A DNA stretch of 33,380 bases from a bacterium. Its GTDB lineage: Bacteria > Cyanobacteriota > Vampirovibrionia > Obscuribacterales > JAKAZS01. The notes under the pieces are model-generated. The model was not told the DNA's origin and did no database searches. It was given only the letters and a program-made list of their open reading frames with translations. The position numbers and the translations under genes are program-made. The DNA is taken from the NCBI GenBank assembly GCA_021785395.1, contig JAJYFO010000003.1, forward strand, positions 1-33,380, given 5' to 3'. Shown one piece after another: positions 9,108 to 19,327 of this stretch. Within the stretch, counting starts at the first letter, position 1. Each line of letters begins with the position of its first letter.

Positions 9108-10463
9108 TTAAGGTCGTTTGTTAAAATTATGTAAATCTTGGTACCATGCTAATGAAACTGCGTCAGCTACAGACTGATGCACTTTATAGTCGAGAATGTT
9201 TGGAACCAAGTTATTGGTTTTTGTATGTTTGCATATCGCTTCGCAGGCAGCCAATTTCATGTTGTCAGTAATTTTGGTCGCTTTTGCCCTCAAAGCTCCG
9301 TGGAAAATTCCTGGATAAGCCAGAGCATTATTAATCGTCCGTCCATCGGCAGCAAATCTAGCTCCTTGTTGCATAGCCAATTCTGGATCGATTTCTGGTA
9401 CTGGATTAGATAAGGCTAAAATGATTTGACCACTGCGTACCATACTAGGTTTAATTAGCTGTGGGACACCTGTCGTCGCTATTACAATGTCGGCTTCTTT
9501 CATTAGATTGCTTAGATCGGTATCAAAGCCGCCAAATTCTTTAAATTTGGTAATGGCGTCAGGTCGCAAGTCGCAGCCAATAATTTCTTTAATTAAAGCT
9601 GCTCTAAGTAATCTAGTAATACCAATCCCGGCAGCGCCCAATCCAATGATACCTATTTTACAGGTATTAAGCTCAATGCCTGTATTTAAAGCGATAGTTT
9701 TTAATGCACTTAAGGCAACTACAGCAGTAGCGTGTTGATCATCATGCATTACCGGAATACTTAATTCATCAATTAAAGTGTTTTCTATTTCAAAACATTC
9801 AGGGGCCTTAATATCTTCGAGTTGAATGGCACCAAAAGTACACGCTATTGCTTTCACTGTGTCAATAATAACTTTTGGGTTTTGAGAATCTATCAAAATA
9901 GGTATGGCACTTATGCCGACTAAACAATCGAATAAGACTGATTTGCCTTCCATAACGGGCATTCCAGCAACTGCACCAATATTCCCCAAGCCTAATACGG
10001 CCGAACCATTGGTTACAATTGCTACAGTATTTCCAATGCCTGTATATTTACGGCTAAGCGTAATATCATGTTCGATTAGTTTACAAATTTGAGCTACACC
10101 GGGTGTGTATATTTTTCGCATTTCAGTTAGGCTATCAACTTTAACTTTGCTGCGCATAGCAATTTTACCACCTTCGTGAATTTGTTCTACCGGGTCAATT
10201 ATTGATTCAACACTGATACCATCAATTTTTTCAATAGCTCTTATTACAGAATTTAAATGGTCAATGTCGGTTAACTGAAGACTTATTTCTCTTAAAATAA
10301 AATCTGGACCCTGGCCCACAATAGTTATTTCACCAATATTAACGTCAGCGTCTCCTATTACTGAGGTGACTTTTCCTAAGTAGCCTGGTTTATCAGTAAC
10401 TTTAAGCCTTAGTATTCTAATTAATTTTTGGCTTTGTGTAACCATTGATGATGTTTTCGTCAA
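9108..10463 (-). CDS. NAD(P)-dependent malic enzyme with N-terminal ACT domain
   Basis: N-terminal ACT-like [35 protein letters not shown]; malic core [57 protein letters not shown]. Confidence 0.93.
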   Translation of the reverse strand: MTKTSSMVTQSQKLIRILRLKVTDKPGYLGKVTSVIGDADVNIGEITIVGQGPDFILREISLQLTDIDHLNSVIRAIEKIDGISVESIIDPVEQIHEGGKIAMRSKVKVDSLTEMRKIYTPGVAQICKLIEHDITLSRKYTGIGNTVAIVTNGSAVLGLGNIGAVAGMPVMEGKSVLFDCLVGISAIPILIDSQNPKVIIDTVKAIACTFGAIQLEDIKAPECFEIENTLIDELSIPVMHDDQHATAVVALSALKTIALNTGIELNTCKIGIIGLGAAGIGITRLLRAALIKEIIGCDLRPDAITKFKEFGGFDTDLSNLMKEADIVIATTGVPQLIKPSMVRSGQIILALSNPVPEIDPELAMQQGARFAADGRTINNALAYPGIFHGALRAKATKITDNMKLAACEAICKHTKTNNLVPNILDYKVHQSVADAVSLAWYQDLHNFNKRP

Positions 10464-10467
10464 TTGC

Positions 10468-11418
10468 TTAAACCCTCACATTTTTGCCACAATCGGGACA
10501 GAAGAAAAACTCAGGGCTAATTATAGTACCACAATGTGGACAACTGCGATTGGGGATAATCGTCTCCTGCGTCGAATACTTGCCGTTTATCAGATCGGTG
10601 TATTGCTTGCTAGTTGACCAGGTTTTCAATTCCTTGGCCCGATAAACCGGTACTGGGTGAGACAGTTTTAGTTCGTATAATAGCTTGTAGACTTTATTCA
10701 GCATGCTGTAGTCAATTTCTTCGTAGCTATCGGCCTGGCGTAAAAATTCTTGGGCGTTTATCTGGTTATATACAGATTTGCTACCGCCAGCTAATTTCAT
10801 ATGCAGTCTGATACAGGCGTCGATATCCTGCACAACCAGTAATTCAGCCCTATCAGCCGTTAATTCAGACTTGCGCGACCAGTCTAAAAGAGCGGCCATG
10901 GCTCCAAGGCCAGCGGCTCCACCCAAGCCAAAAAATCTGGTCGCCAAGTGAACTAAAACAAAGACTATGCTTCGATATAAGACGTGACCTGATTTGACAT
11001 GACCGAGCTCGTGTCCTATAACAGCCATAAGCTCGTCTTCTTCGAGTAAGTCAACAAGAGACGAATGCAAGACAATAAATGGTCGGTCTACACCAAAGGT
11101 GAAAGCGTTTACGTAAGGGTTATTGGCCAAAAATAGGTCCGGTTCATGCATGTCAAGAATATCGCAGGCTTCTTTGAACAAGGCATAGATCTTGGGGCAT
11201 TGTTTTGGACTTACGTGGATGGCCTGGCCAAATAATTGAATTCGTACTATACGTTCAAGACCTAATTCCATGAATTTTTTGAAAATTTTATCGATATACG
11301 GAACTTGTCTGACAGCCTCAAGGGCTTTTGTGTCTTCGGGGTGTTCAAAGGCGTTTGACTTTAAACGCGGAAATCGCCGTCTGGTTGAAGTTGATGAAGC
11401 AGTTTCAGTTTGACTCAT
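10468..11418 (-). CDS. M48 family metallopeptidase with C-terminal zinc ribbon
   Basis: HELGHVKSGH zinc site, SELTADRAELL third ligand region; C-terminal CPHCGTIISPEFFFCPDCGKNVRV. Start at MSQTE (11418) or upstream 11454. Confidence 0.88.
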   Translation of the reverse strand: MSQTETASSTSTRRRFPRLKSNAFEHPEDTKALEAVRQVPYIDKIFKKFMELGLERIVRIQLFGQAIHVSPKQCPKIYALFKEACDILDMHEPDLFLANNPYVNAFTFGVDRPFIVLHSSLVDLLEEDELMAVIGHELGHVKSGHVLYRSIVFVLVHLATRFFGLGGAAGLGAMAALLDWSRKSELTADRAELLVVQDIDACIRLHMKLAGGSKSVYNQINAQEFLRQADSYEEIDYSMLNKVYKLLYELKLSHPVPVYRAKELKTWSTSKQYTDLINGKYSTQETIIPNRSCPHCGTIISPEFFFCPDCGKNVRV

Positions 11419-11507
11419 GATAATAAACCCGGTAATCAGAATTAATATACCCATTTTATCACTTAAAACGTCCCATAGCAGGTTAAGTAAACTAATTTTT
11501 AAACCGT

Positions 11508-11538
11508 TTGACAGTGAGAAACCACAACTAGATATACT
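11508..11538 (+). promoter_or_regulatory. Candidate sigma70-type promoter (TTGACA - 19 nt - TATACT)
   Basis: TTGACA at 11508-11513 and TATACT at 11533-11538, upstream of the exported Spy-like gene; spacer slightly long. Confidence 0.4.
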
Positions 11539-11645
11539 TTAGGCTGAGCTGAGAGAAAAATTAATTATTTGTAAAATTTAGAGTTTTTTTGGTTAAGCTG
11601 GGAATAATTGAACTATATACACGACTAGTAAGCAAAAAAATAAGT

Positions 11646-12176
11646 ATGAACAAGATAGCCTTAACACTAGTTTCTCTTGGCCTAAACGTTACTGTATGTC
11701 AGGCTGGGACTAATCAGAATATATTCACCAATAATCTGGCACCCTATTACACAAACCCTAGTGGTTTAAATTTGGCAAATTTTAATAATCGAACCGTTTA
11801 TGGAGCGAGTAGATTTTCCAACTTAGTGTTTTCGTTAAATAATTTGAGTGACGACCAGCGAAAAGAAATTCAAAAAATTTATAATGAATCTTTGCGAAAA
11901 CTAAACCAGCCAATTAACGATGAAATTAATAAACTGCGTAAAACAGAAGATGAATTGAAAAATCAAGACAACGATGCTTTAATTAACCCTGTCGATCAAA
12001 TTCGCAAGCAAATTAATTCATTGCATGAAAAAATGAAAGCTAATAATCAAGAAGCTGATTTAAAGGTTTATAGTATATTATCTAACGAACAAAATCAGTC
12101 AATATTAAAAATGCATGAAGGTACATATGTGCCACCAGTAGTTCCGTTTGACCTTAGCAATAAACCAAACAAATAA
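11646..12176 (+). CDS. Exported Spy/CpxP-like (LTXXQ-type) protein
   Basis: Signal peptide MNKIALTLVSLGLNVTVCQAG; helical SDDQRKEIQKIYNESLRKL... and YSILSNEQNQSILKM resemble Spy/CpxP L-T/S-x-x-Q repeats. ATG at 11646 preferred. Confidence 0.55.
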   Translation: MNKIALTLVSLGLNVTVCQAGTNQNIFTNNLAPYYTNPSGLNLANFNNRTVYGASRFSNLVFSLNNLSDDQRKEIQKIYNESLRKLNQPINDEINKLRKTEDELKNQDNDALINPVDQIRKQINSLHEKMKANNQEADLKVYSILSNEQNQSILKMHEGTYVPPVVPFDLSNKPNK

Positions 12177-12185
12177 GGTTAAAAA

Positions 12186-13532
12186 ATGAAAGCCACTTTG
12201 AGTGATACTAATTTGATTCAACATTTGCTTAGACGAGCTGGCTTTGGTTATACGCAAGATGAATTGGAATTTTTTCAAAACTTAGGTTATGAACCTAGTG
12301 TTGATTATCTATTAAATCCTGAATCTAAACATAATGAATCTTTAGATGAAGTTATTAAAGCTCAGAATTTCGACTTTACCAATATAGACCATCTAAAATT
12401 GTGGTGGCTTATGCGTATGGCTTTTTCCAAAAATCCACTGGAAGAAAAAATGACTTTATTCTGGCACGGGCATTTTGCTACTTCTAATGCAAAGGTGAAT
12501 AACGCCTATTTAATGTATTTACAGAATAGAACGCTAAGACAATATTCATTATTGCATTTTAAAGATCTCCTTCAGGCTGTTGTATACGACCCAGCCATGA
12601 TTGAATACCTCGATAATCAGTATAACTACAAAGGCAAACCCAATGAAAATTTTAGCCGTGAACTTATGGAATTATTTACGCTTGGCATAGGTAATTATAC
12701 TGAAACCGATGTAAAAGAGGGAGCAAGGGCTTTTACAGGTTATCATACCCGAAATTTGGCTTTTTATTTTGACGCTAAAGCCCATGATTTTGGCGAAAAA
12801 AATTACCTTGGACATAAAGGTGATTTTAACGGCAACGATATTGTCGAAATTTTAGCCAATGAAACAAATTGTGCTGAATATATCTCTTTAAAACTATGCC
12901 GTTTTTTCGTTAGCCCAAGTCCCAATATGACAATCGTTAAAGATGTAACTAAGGCATATAAAAATAATAACGGCAACATTAAAATGATGTTATATACTTT
13001 GTTTAATCACCCTGTTTTTAAAAGTGGTGTCAGTTATCGTCAATTAATTAAAAGTCCTGTCGATTATACAGTAAGTTCGATAAAATCCCTAGAAAAAAAA
13101 GAATTAGATTCTAATTATCCTAAATATCTAGCTTCTATGGGTCAAGATTTATTTTATCCCCCATCGGTTAAAGGCTGGGACGGCGGTAAAACTTGGATCG
13201 CTACCGATACATTTATAGCTAGGTATAATTTTGCCAGTCATATTGTCCAGTCAAAGATGGATAATATGGCTAAAAATTTTATAGCCTCAAAAACACTCGT
13301 TGACAAATTTAATTTGAGTACAAGTTTTGACTTAGTTAAATATTTATGCCTGCTATTTATTGACAATGACGTAAATGAAACTATGCAAAATAGCTTTTAT
13401 AATTATCTAAGTGGTACTGATGACAAGAATGGAGATTTTAAATTGGACCAATTGTCAAATCTTGAATTGGACGCTAAAATTAGAGGTTTAACTCAGTTGA
13501 TTTTGACTTCACCAATGTATAATGTTGCCTAA
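12186..13532 (+). CDS. DUF1800 family protein
   Basis: HLLRRAGFGYTQDELEFF start, KMTLFWHGHFATS, NENFSRELMELFTLGIGNYTETDVKEGARAFTGY, PPSVKGWDGGKTWI. Confidence 0.92.
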   Translation: MKATLSDTNLIQHLLRRAGFGYTQDELEFFQNLGYEPSVDYLLNPESKHNESLDEVIKAQNFDFTNIDHLKLWWLMRMAFSKNPLEEKMTLFWHGHFATSNAKVNNAYLMYLQNRTLRQYSLLHFKDLLQAVVYDPAMIEYLDNQYNYKGKPNENFSRELMELFTLGIGNYTETDVKEGARAFTGYHTRNLAFYFDAKAHDFGEKNYLGHKGDFNGNDIVEILANETNCAEYISLKLCRFFVSPSPNMTIVKDVTKAYKNNNGNIKMMLYTLFNHPVFKSGVSYRQLIKSPVDYTVSSIKSLEKKELDSNYPKYLASMGQDLFYPPSVKGWDGGKTWIATDTFIARYNFASHIVQSKMDNMAKNFIASKTLVDKFNLSTSFDLVKYLCLLFIDNDVNETMQNSFYNYLSGTDDKNGDFKLDQLSNLELDAKIRGLTQLILTSPMYNVA

Positions 13533-13601
13533 AAAATCGGTATAGATTAACAGGTTTAATGAAGAATAAAGTAAAGATGATACAAACTAAAAGGAAATAA
13601 A

Positions 13602-14813
13602 ATGAAAATAACCCGAAGAAATTTATTAAAACTAGGTCTTGGCTTTAGTGCTGTTTATCTTGACCCTTATCGACTGGTAAATTCTTTAGCCTCGCCGGTA
13701 AAATCAGGTAATAATAGTCTAGTAGTAATTCAGTTGTTAGGTGGAAACGACGGACTAAATACAGTTATACCTTATGCTAATGGAAAGTACTATGATTTGC
13801 GCCCCAGAATTGGTATTAAAGCCAATGAAGTATTAAAGCTTGACTCTAACGTTGGTTTTCACCCAAATCTTTCGGCTTTGGCAAAATTATACGATGAAAA
13901 GAAACTAGCTATTATTCAAGGTTGTGGTTACGAAAATCCTAATTTGTCGCATTTTAGGTCACTGGAAATATGGCAGACGGCTAATCCAGATAAACTTTTA
14001 CCAACTGGTTGGTTGGGCCGCTATATCGATGAGGTTAACCAGTCAGGCAATCCTTTTCCGGGAATTAATCTAGACTTTACTTTGCCTAAAAGTTTAATAG
14101 CTAATTCGACTATAATTCCGTCGATATCTAATTTTAAAGACTTTCATTTAGATAACGATGCCCATTATCCAGATGATAATAAAGCTCATATTGACGCTTT
14201 TAAAAACATGTATCAAAATTTTGAAAGTAAAAATAATGATTTATCTATTATAAAGAAAACTGGTCTAGACGCTTTGTCGGCTAGTTTTAAAATTCCTCAA
14301 ATGGCTAGCAAATACAATGTTTTGGCCAAATATCCTAAAGGAGAATTTGCCAATAAATTAAAATTTATGGCTTGTTTAATTGCTAATAGCGCTTCAGGTA
14401 AAGTCTATAATTTATCTCTAGGTGGTTTCGACACGCATGTTAATCAGATTAATCAGCAGGCTCATTTGTTAAATGAATTAAGCGATAGTTTATTTGCCTT
14501 TCATAAAGACCTTGAAGCCCATAGTGTCAGCGACAAAGTAATTACCGTGATCTTTTCTGAATTTGGTCGCAGGCCATCCCAAAATGACGGACAAGGAACT
14601 GACCATGGTACCAGTCAGCCGGTTATGGTTATTGGGTCCAAGGTAAAAGGTGGGCTATACGGTCAATACCCTAGCCTGACCGACCTAGACAATGGCAATC
14701 TGAAGCACGAAGTAGATTTTCGCTGCGTTTACGCTTCAATATTAGATAAATGGTTGAATGTCGATAGTTCCTTGATATTAGGCAAAAATTTTGAGAATAT
14801 TGACTTTGTCTAA
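13602..14813 (+). CDS. DUF1501 family protein with Tat-type signal
   Basis: MKITRRNLLKLGLGFSAVYL twin-arginine start; LLGGNDGLNTVIPY, LGGFDTHVNQ, VIFSEFGRRPSQNDGQGTDHGTSQPVMVIG. Confidence 0.93.
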   Translation: MKITRRNLLKLGLGFSAVYLDPYRLVNSLASPVKSGNNSLVVIQLLGGNDGLNTVIPYANGKYYDLRPRIGIKANEVLKLDSNVGFHPNLSALAKLYDEKKLAIIQGCGYENPNLSHFRSLEIWQTANPDKLLPTGWLGRYIDEVNQSGNPFPGINLDFTLPKSLIANSTIIPSISNFKDFHLDNDAHYPDDNKAHIDAFKNMYQNFESKNNDLSIIKKTGLDALSASFKIPQMASKYNVLAKYPKGEFANKLKFMACLIANSASGKVYNLSLGGFDTHVNQINQQAHLLNELSDSLFAFHKDLEAHSVSDKVITVIFSEFGRRPSQNDGQGTDHGTSQPVMVIGSKVKGGLYGQYPSLTDLDNGNLKHEVDFRCVYASILDKWLNVDSSLILGKNFENIDFV

Positions 14814-14856
14814 AAATTCTATCCAAAGTGTGTAGGAAATAATTTTTAAGGACGGC

Positions 14857-15204
14857 TTAATTGTCATTTTCGAACAAATCGTCAAGTATGGCGTCGGATA
14901 GGCTAAAATTTACTGGATTGGGCATAGGTTCTGATTTAAAGTTTTCTACGTTTTGTAATAGCGAATAGTCCAACAATTCGCTTAAAGGGTCGCTTACGTC
15001 CAGAAAATTATTAGTTAGATTATTTAACTGTTCACTATTGTCGATTGTGTTAGTTGATGTCTCATTTGTAAAATTATTTTCAATTTCGAAGGCGTTTGGC
15101 TCAAAGACAAAATCATTACTTAAAAGCAGTAAAATTTGCTGATGAATCTGTTTTAAATTACTTAATAATTGATGATTATCCATATGCGAAAAATCTCTAA
15201 GCAA
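14857..15204 (-). CDS. Hypothetical acidic, Asn/Ser-rich protein (115 aa)
   Basis: Uninterrupted ORF, good placement between genes; no recognised domain. Confidence 0.55.
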   Translation of the reverse strand: MLRDFSHMDNHQLLSNLKQIHQQILLLLSNDFVFEPNAFEIENNFTNETSTNTIDNSEQLNNLTNNFLDVSDPLSELLDYSLLQNVENFKSEPMPNPVNFSLSDAILDDLFENDN

Positions 15205-15307
15205 GAATGGTCAATATTGTCGTTATAATTAAATTTTAACCTGAAAAGTTTATTTTCTGTCTAAATTAAGTAACATTTTTTTTGTTATATATATTAAAAT
15301 AGCGAAT

Positions 15308-17197
15308 ATGCCAAATATAACGATCCTGTCTGATTTAATAGCAAGCCAAATAGCTGCCGGTGAAGTGGTTGAAAGACCCGCCAGCGCCATAAAAGAACTG
15401 GTTGAAAATTCACTCGACGCTGAATCGACCAGTATTGAAATTAGCCTTAGTAAAGACTGTCTTGATTTTTGTATTACTGACGACGGTTATGGTATGGACT
15501 CCGAAGATTGTAAGTTGGCTTTTTACCGGCACGCCACGTCAAAAATTAAAAATTTTGATGATTTATCTAATATCGCTTCTTTTGGCTTTCGCGGCGAGGC
15601 TTTAAACAGTATTGCCAGCGTAGCTAAAATTTGCTTGACAACCAGGGTCGGTAGTCAAGCAACTGGCAATTGCGTTAAAGTATTTAACGATAATATCGAA
15701 ATATCTTCCATTAACTGCCCTAAGGGTACAAAAATTGATGTAAACGACCTGTTTTTTAACGTTCCGGCGCGTAAAAAATTCTTAAAAAAACCTAAGACCG
15801 AGTTTGCTTACGTTTTTGAAATTGTTCAAGCTATGGCTATAGCCAATAGCCAGGTTAAATTTGAGCTGACCTATGATAATCGTGTGGTTTTGGCTACAAC
15901 TGGCTCAGGTAATATTTTACAGGCTGGACTGGAAACAAATTTTATTCAAAAAGAATACCAGTCAGATTTTACTTACCTTAACGAATCAGCTGATGACTTT
16001 AGAATCGAAGCACTTTTATCAAGTCCTAAAATTTTTAAACAGGACCGCAAGGGTATACTTACTATTGTTAATAATCGTGTCGTTCGTTGCCCGGTAATGC
16101 TTAAAGTACTGGATAAATGCTACGCTGACCTAATACCAAGGCAAAGGTATCCCATTAGTATTTTATTATTAAATTTGAGCGCTAACAGTGTTGACGTAAA
16201 CATTCATCCTACAAAAAAAGAAATCAGGTATTCTGACGGCGTTAATATTTTTCAATTTCTGTTTAATAGGCTTAAAAGGGCTGTGGATAGTAGTAATAAG
16301 CACTTCTTAAATTTTCAACCTTCGGAAAATTATACTAGTATTGATGTAACAGAATTTAAAAAAGATAATTTTTTAAATCCAGTTATTTCATATGATGAAA
16401 CTAAAAATCTTAGCAATATAGTTACTGGCATAACTTCAAAAGATAACGATGTTTTAAACAATCACACAAACGATACCATCTTTGATAGTGAAAAATTTAC
16501 GGCTAGTAAATATGCTAATCTCAATAATGATAATTATGATCTGAGAATTAATAAATATTTTAAGGCTGAGTCTAATTTGGCCAGTGCCATTAAGGAAAAT
16601 GCTTTTGGGTATGATGAGACTAGATCTTTGCCATGGGATTTTAAGCTAATTGGCTATATAAATAATACTTATTTTTTAATCGAAACGCAAGATGGACTCT
16701 TAATAGTTGAGCAGCATATTGCTCATGAAAGAATTAATTATGAGAATCTTTTGGCTAATTCGTTAGGTAACCAGTCAATCAATCAACAGAAATTGGCAAT
16801 TCCCCTAGAATTGAATTTAAATTCAAGCCAGCTAGAAATTTTAGAGCAAAATACGAGTTTGTTGACAAAGTATGGTTTTGATTTTGATCTTAAAGACAAC
16901 GGTTATTTTTTAACTGCAATACCCATAACCTTTACCATTAACGAAATAAATGAAAATTTGGTCCAGATTTTGTCTCAGATTAATGACTGCGGTCAGGCTG
17001 ATAAAAATTTAAATATTTTAAAATCCATTGCCTGTCAGTCGGCTATTAAAAATGGAATGACATTAAACAATGTTCAAATAATTGACCTGCTAACAAAATG
17101 GTACCATACACCGCGTAATGATACTTGTCCTCACGGTCGTCCTATAGCTATAAGTCTTACATATGGAAAATTATTCAATATGTTTCATCCCAAATAA
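15308..17197 (+). CDS. mutL: DNA mismatch repair protein MutL
   Basis: IASQIAAGEVVERPASAIKELVENSLDAEST, SFGFRGEALNSIASVAK, GTKIDVNDLFFNVPARKKFL; C-terminal VEQHIAHERINYE, ACQSAIKNG and CPHGRP motifs. Confidence 0.97.
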   Translation: MPNITILSDLIASQIAAGEVVERPASAIKELVENSLDAESTSIEISLSKDCLDFCITDDGYGMDSEDCKLAFYRHATSKIKNFDDLSNIASFGFRGEALNSIASVAKICLTTRVGSQATGNCVKVFNDNIEISSINCPKGTKIDVNDLFFNVPARKKFLKKPKTEFAYVFEIVQAMAIANSQVKFELTYDNRVVLATTGSGNILQAGLETNFIQKEYQSDFTYLNESADDFRIEALLSSPKIFKQDRKGILTIVNNRVVRCPVMLKVLDKCYADLIPRQRYPISILLLNLSANSVDVNIHPTKKEIRYSDGVNIFQFLFNRLKRAVDSSNKHFLNFQPSENYTSIDVTEFKKDNFLNPVISYDETKNLSNIVTGITSKDNDVLNNHTNDTIFDSEKFTASKYANLNNDNYDLRINKYFKAESNLASAIKENAFGYDETRSLPWDFKLIGYINNTYFLIETQDGLLIVEQHIAHERINYENLLANSLGNQSINQQKLAIPLELNLNSSQLEILEQNTSLLTKYGFDFDLKDNGYFLTAIPITFTINEINENLVQILSQINDCGQADKNLNILKSIACQSAIKNGMTLNNVQIIDLLTKWYHTPRNDTCPHGRPIAISLTYGKLFNMFHPK

Positions 17198-17221
17198 TGC
17201 TTATTTAAATCAAGGTATATT

Positions 17222-19294
17222 ATGACTTTTGGTCTTAAGAGTTTTTTAAAATCACAATACGGCGATATTAAATACGACTTTAATATCTACTATCCGGACA
17301 ATCGTTCGCCAGATAATCGCGAATGGATGGTTACAAATGGTTTAGGAGGCTATTCAAGCTCAACTATATCGCAAGCTAATACCAGGCGTTATCATGGCTT
17401 ATTAATTTCAGCTTTGACGCCACCGGTTGACCGTCATATGATTTTGACTAGGCTCGAAGAAAATGTAAAAATAAATAACCATACTTACGACTTATCTACA
17501 AATTATTGGTCTAGTGGTGTTATTTCGCCAACGGGGTATAAAAAAATTGAATCGTTTTCGCTTTATCCCGTCCCAACTTGGGTATACGAATTTGACGGTA
17601 ATTATGTCATTAAACAGCTGTGTCTTATCTATGGAACCAATGAATTGCAGTTGGCTTATTTCTGGCTGCCCGAAAAAGACAAAGCCTTAAAGTCGATAAA
17701 TCTTAATTTAAACGTGCTAACCGCTTTTCGTAATGTTAAATCGGTGGTTCGTGGAAATAGTAATGAAAATTATGCCCAGTTTGTATCACCAAAACATACC
17801 GTAGTTATTTTGGGTAAAACCGAAAAACGCATGTGTATGAGTTTTAATTATGGTAATTATCAGGTTCAGAATAACTGGTGGTGGGACTACCACTATATGC
17901 ATGAAACTGCTCAGGTTCTTCCCGATACTGAAGACTTGATGCATTTGGGTATTATTTCGGCTAAATTAGAAAGTGATAAGCCATTTAATTTAAGTATCAG
18001 CCTTGATGAAGTTTGTGGTATCCCTGATTTTAAAGAAGCTGTTTTAGCAACTGTACAAAGACAGTCGCAGCTTATTAAAAAAGCTAGTCTACCAAATAAT
18101 TCAATTTCTACCGCTTTAACTCTAGCTTGCGACCAATTTTTAGTAGTGCGCGAGGCTAAAGAAGTTAATTCGGTAATTGAGGGCTACCACTGGTTTAATG
18201 ATTCTGGTCGGGCAAGTATGATAGGGTTTGAAGGACTATTTCTGACCCCCAATAAGTTGACCGAAGCTAAGAATGTTTTGAATTTATATAGCGAAAAAAT
18301 GGTCAGTGGTTTAATACCTAACCGTTTCCTTGATACATCGAGCAAAATAACGACTTCTATAAGTGAATACAACTCACTTGACGTTGTTCTTTGGTGTGGA
18401 CAGGCTTTAAATCAGTATTTTAATGTAACTGGTGATCTGAATTTCGTAAAATTTCAGTTACCCTTTATGCAGGAAGTAGTTAACCATATAATAAATGGCA
18501 CTAATCCAGGTGTTAAAATGGACCCTAATGACGGACTTATAAGAACTATTGACTCGAACAACGAATTTTCCTGGATGGACGCCAAAGTTGCCAATATTCC
18601 GATTACAGCCAGGTGCGGTAAAGCAATTGAATTGTGTGCACTTTGGTATAATTACATTATTATTTTTCATAACTTTACCAAATTGGCCAATTTTAATAAA
18701 AACTTTTCGCTAGAATTACAAGAACTTTCAGTTCTTATCAAAAACTCAATGGGTAATTTTTGGAACAAAGATAAAAAATATGCCTACGACGTTATTGAGC
18801 TTAATGGAGTACTAAATCAAAGTTATGATGAAAGCCTAAGAGCTAATCAGATAATCGCCATATCTTTACCGCATAGATTTTTCACAACTGACCAGGAAAA
18901 AAGTATATTAAGAATTGCCCAGGAAGAATTATTGACTCCATATGGTCTGCGCAGTTTGTCGAAAAATGACCCTTGCTACCAGGGCTTTTACGGATGTGGC
19001 TTTGTACAGGCTGACCAGTATCATCGTGATTTGTCTTATCATCAAGGCTGTGTTTGGCCGTATCTGCTTGGCTTTTATGCTGATGCCTATGTAAATGTTT
19101 ATGGTTTGAATTCGGCTAGTAAAAACTATTTAAAAAACCTTTTTCAGCCACTGTACGATCACTTACTTGATGATTGCGCTATTTCAGCTATTAGTGAAAT
19201 TTTTGACGGTAATTCTCCGCATAAACCTAATGGTGCTATTAATCATAGTCTGGCATTGGCTGCAGCTAATAAATGGTATAAAAAATTATTCTAA
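17222..19294 (+). CDS. Amylo-alpha-1,6-glucosidase / glycogen debranching enzyme (GDE_N + GDE_C)
   Basis: REWMVTNGLGGYSSSTISQANTRRYHGLLISALTPPVDRHMILTRLEE; FSWMDAKV; YHQGCVWPYLLGFYADAY; FDGNSPHKPNGAINHSLA. Confidence 0.92.
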   Translation: MTFGLKSFLKSQYGDIKYDFNIYYPDNRSPDNREWMVTNGLGGYSSSTISQANTRRYHGLLISALTPPVDRHMILTRLEENVKINNHTYDLSTNYWSSGVISPTGYKKIESFSLYPVPTWVYEFDGNYVIKQLCLIYGTNELQLAYFWLPEKDKALKSINLNLNVLTAFRNVKSVVRGNSNENYAQFVSPKHTVVILGKTEKRMCMSFNYGNYQVQNNWWWDYHYMHETAQVLPDTEDLMHLGIISAKLESDKPFNLSISLDEVCGIPDFKEAVLATVQRQSQLIKKASLPNNSISTALTLACDQFLVVREAKEVNSVIEGYHWFNDSGRASMIGFEGLFLTPNKLTEAKNVLNLYSEKMVSGLIPNRFLDTSSKITTSISEYNSLDVVLWCGQALNQYFNVTGDLNFVKFQLPFMQEVVNHIINGTNPGVKMDPNDGLIRTIDSNNEFSWMDAKVANIPITARCGKAIELCALWYNYIIIFHNFTKLANFNKNFSLELQELSVLIKNSMGNFWNKDKKYAYDVIELNGVLNQSYDESLRANQIIAISLPHRFFTTDQEKSILRIAQEELLTPYGLRSLSKNDPCYQGFYGCGFVQADQYHRDLSYHQGCVWPYLLGFYADAYVNVYGLNSASKNYLKNLFQPLYDHLLDDCAISAISEIFDGNSPHKPNGAINHSLALAAANKWYKKLF

Positions 19295-19327
19295 TGTTTT
19301 AAACGGGTTAAATAGGTTTAATTTACT

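Noticed and set aside
9487-10092. Plus-strand ORFs opposite the malic enzyme
   Set aside because: Antisense shadows of a conserved CDS.
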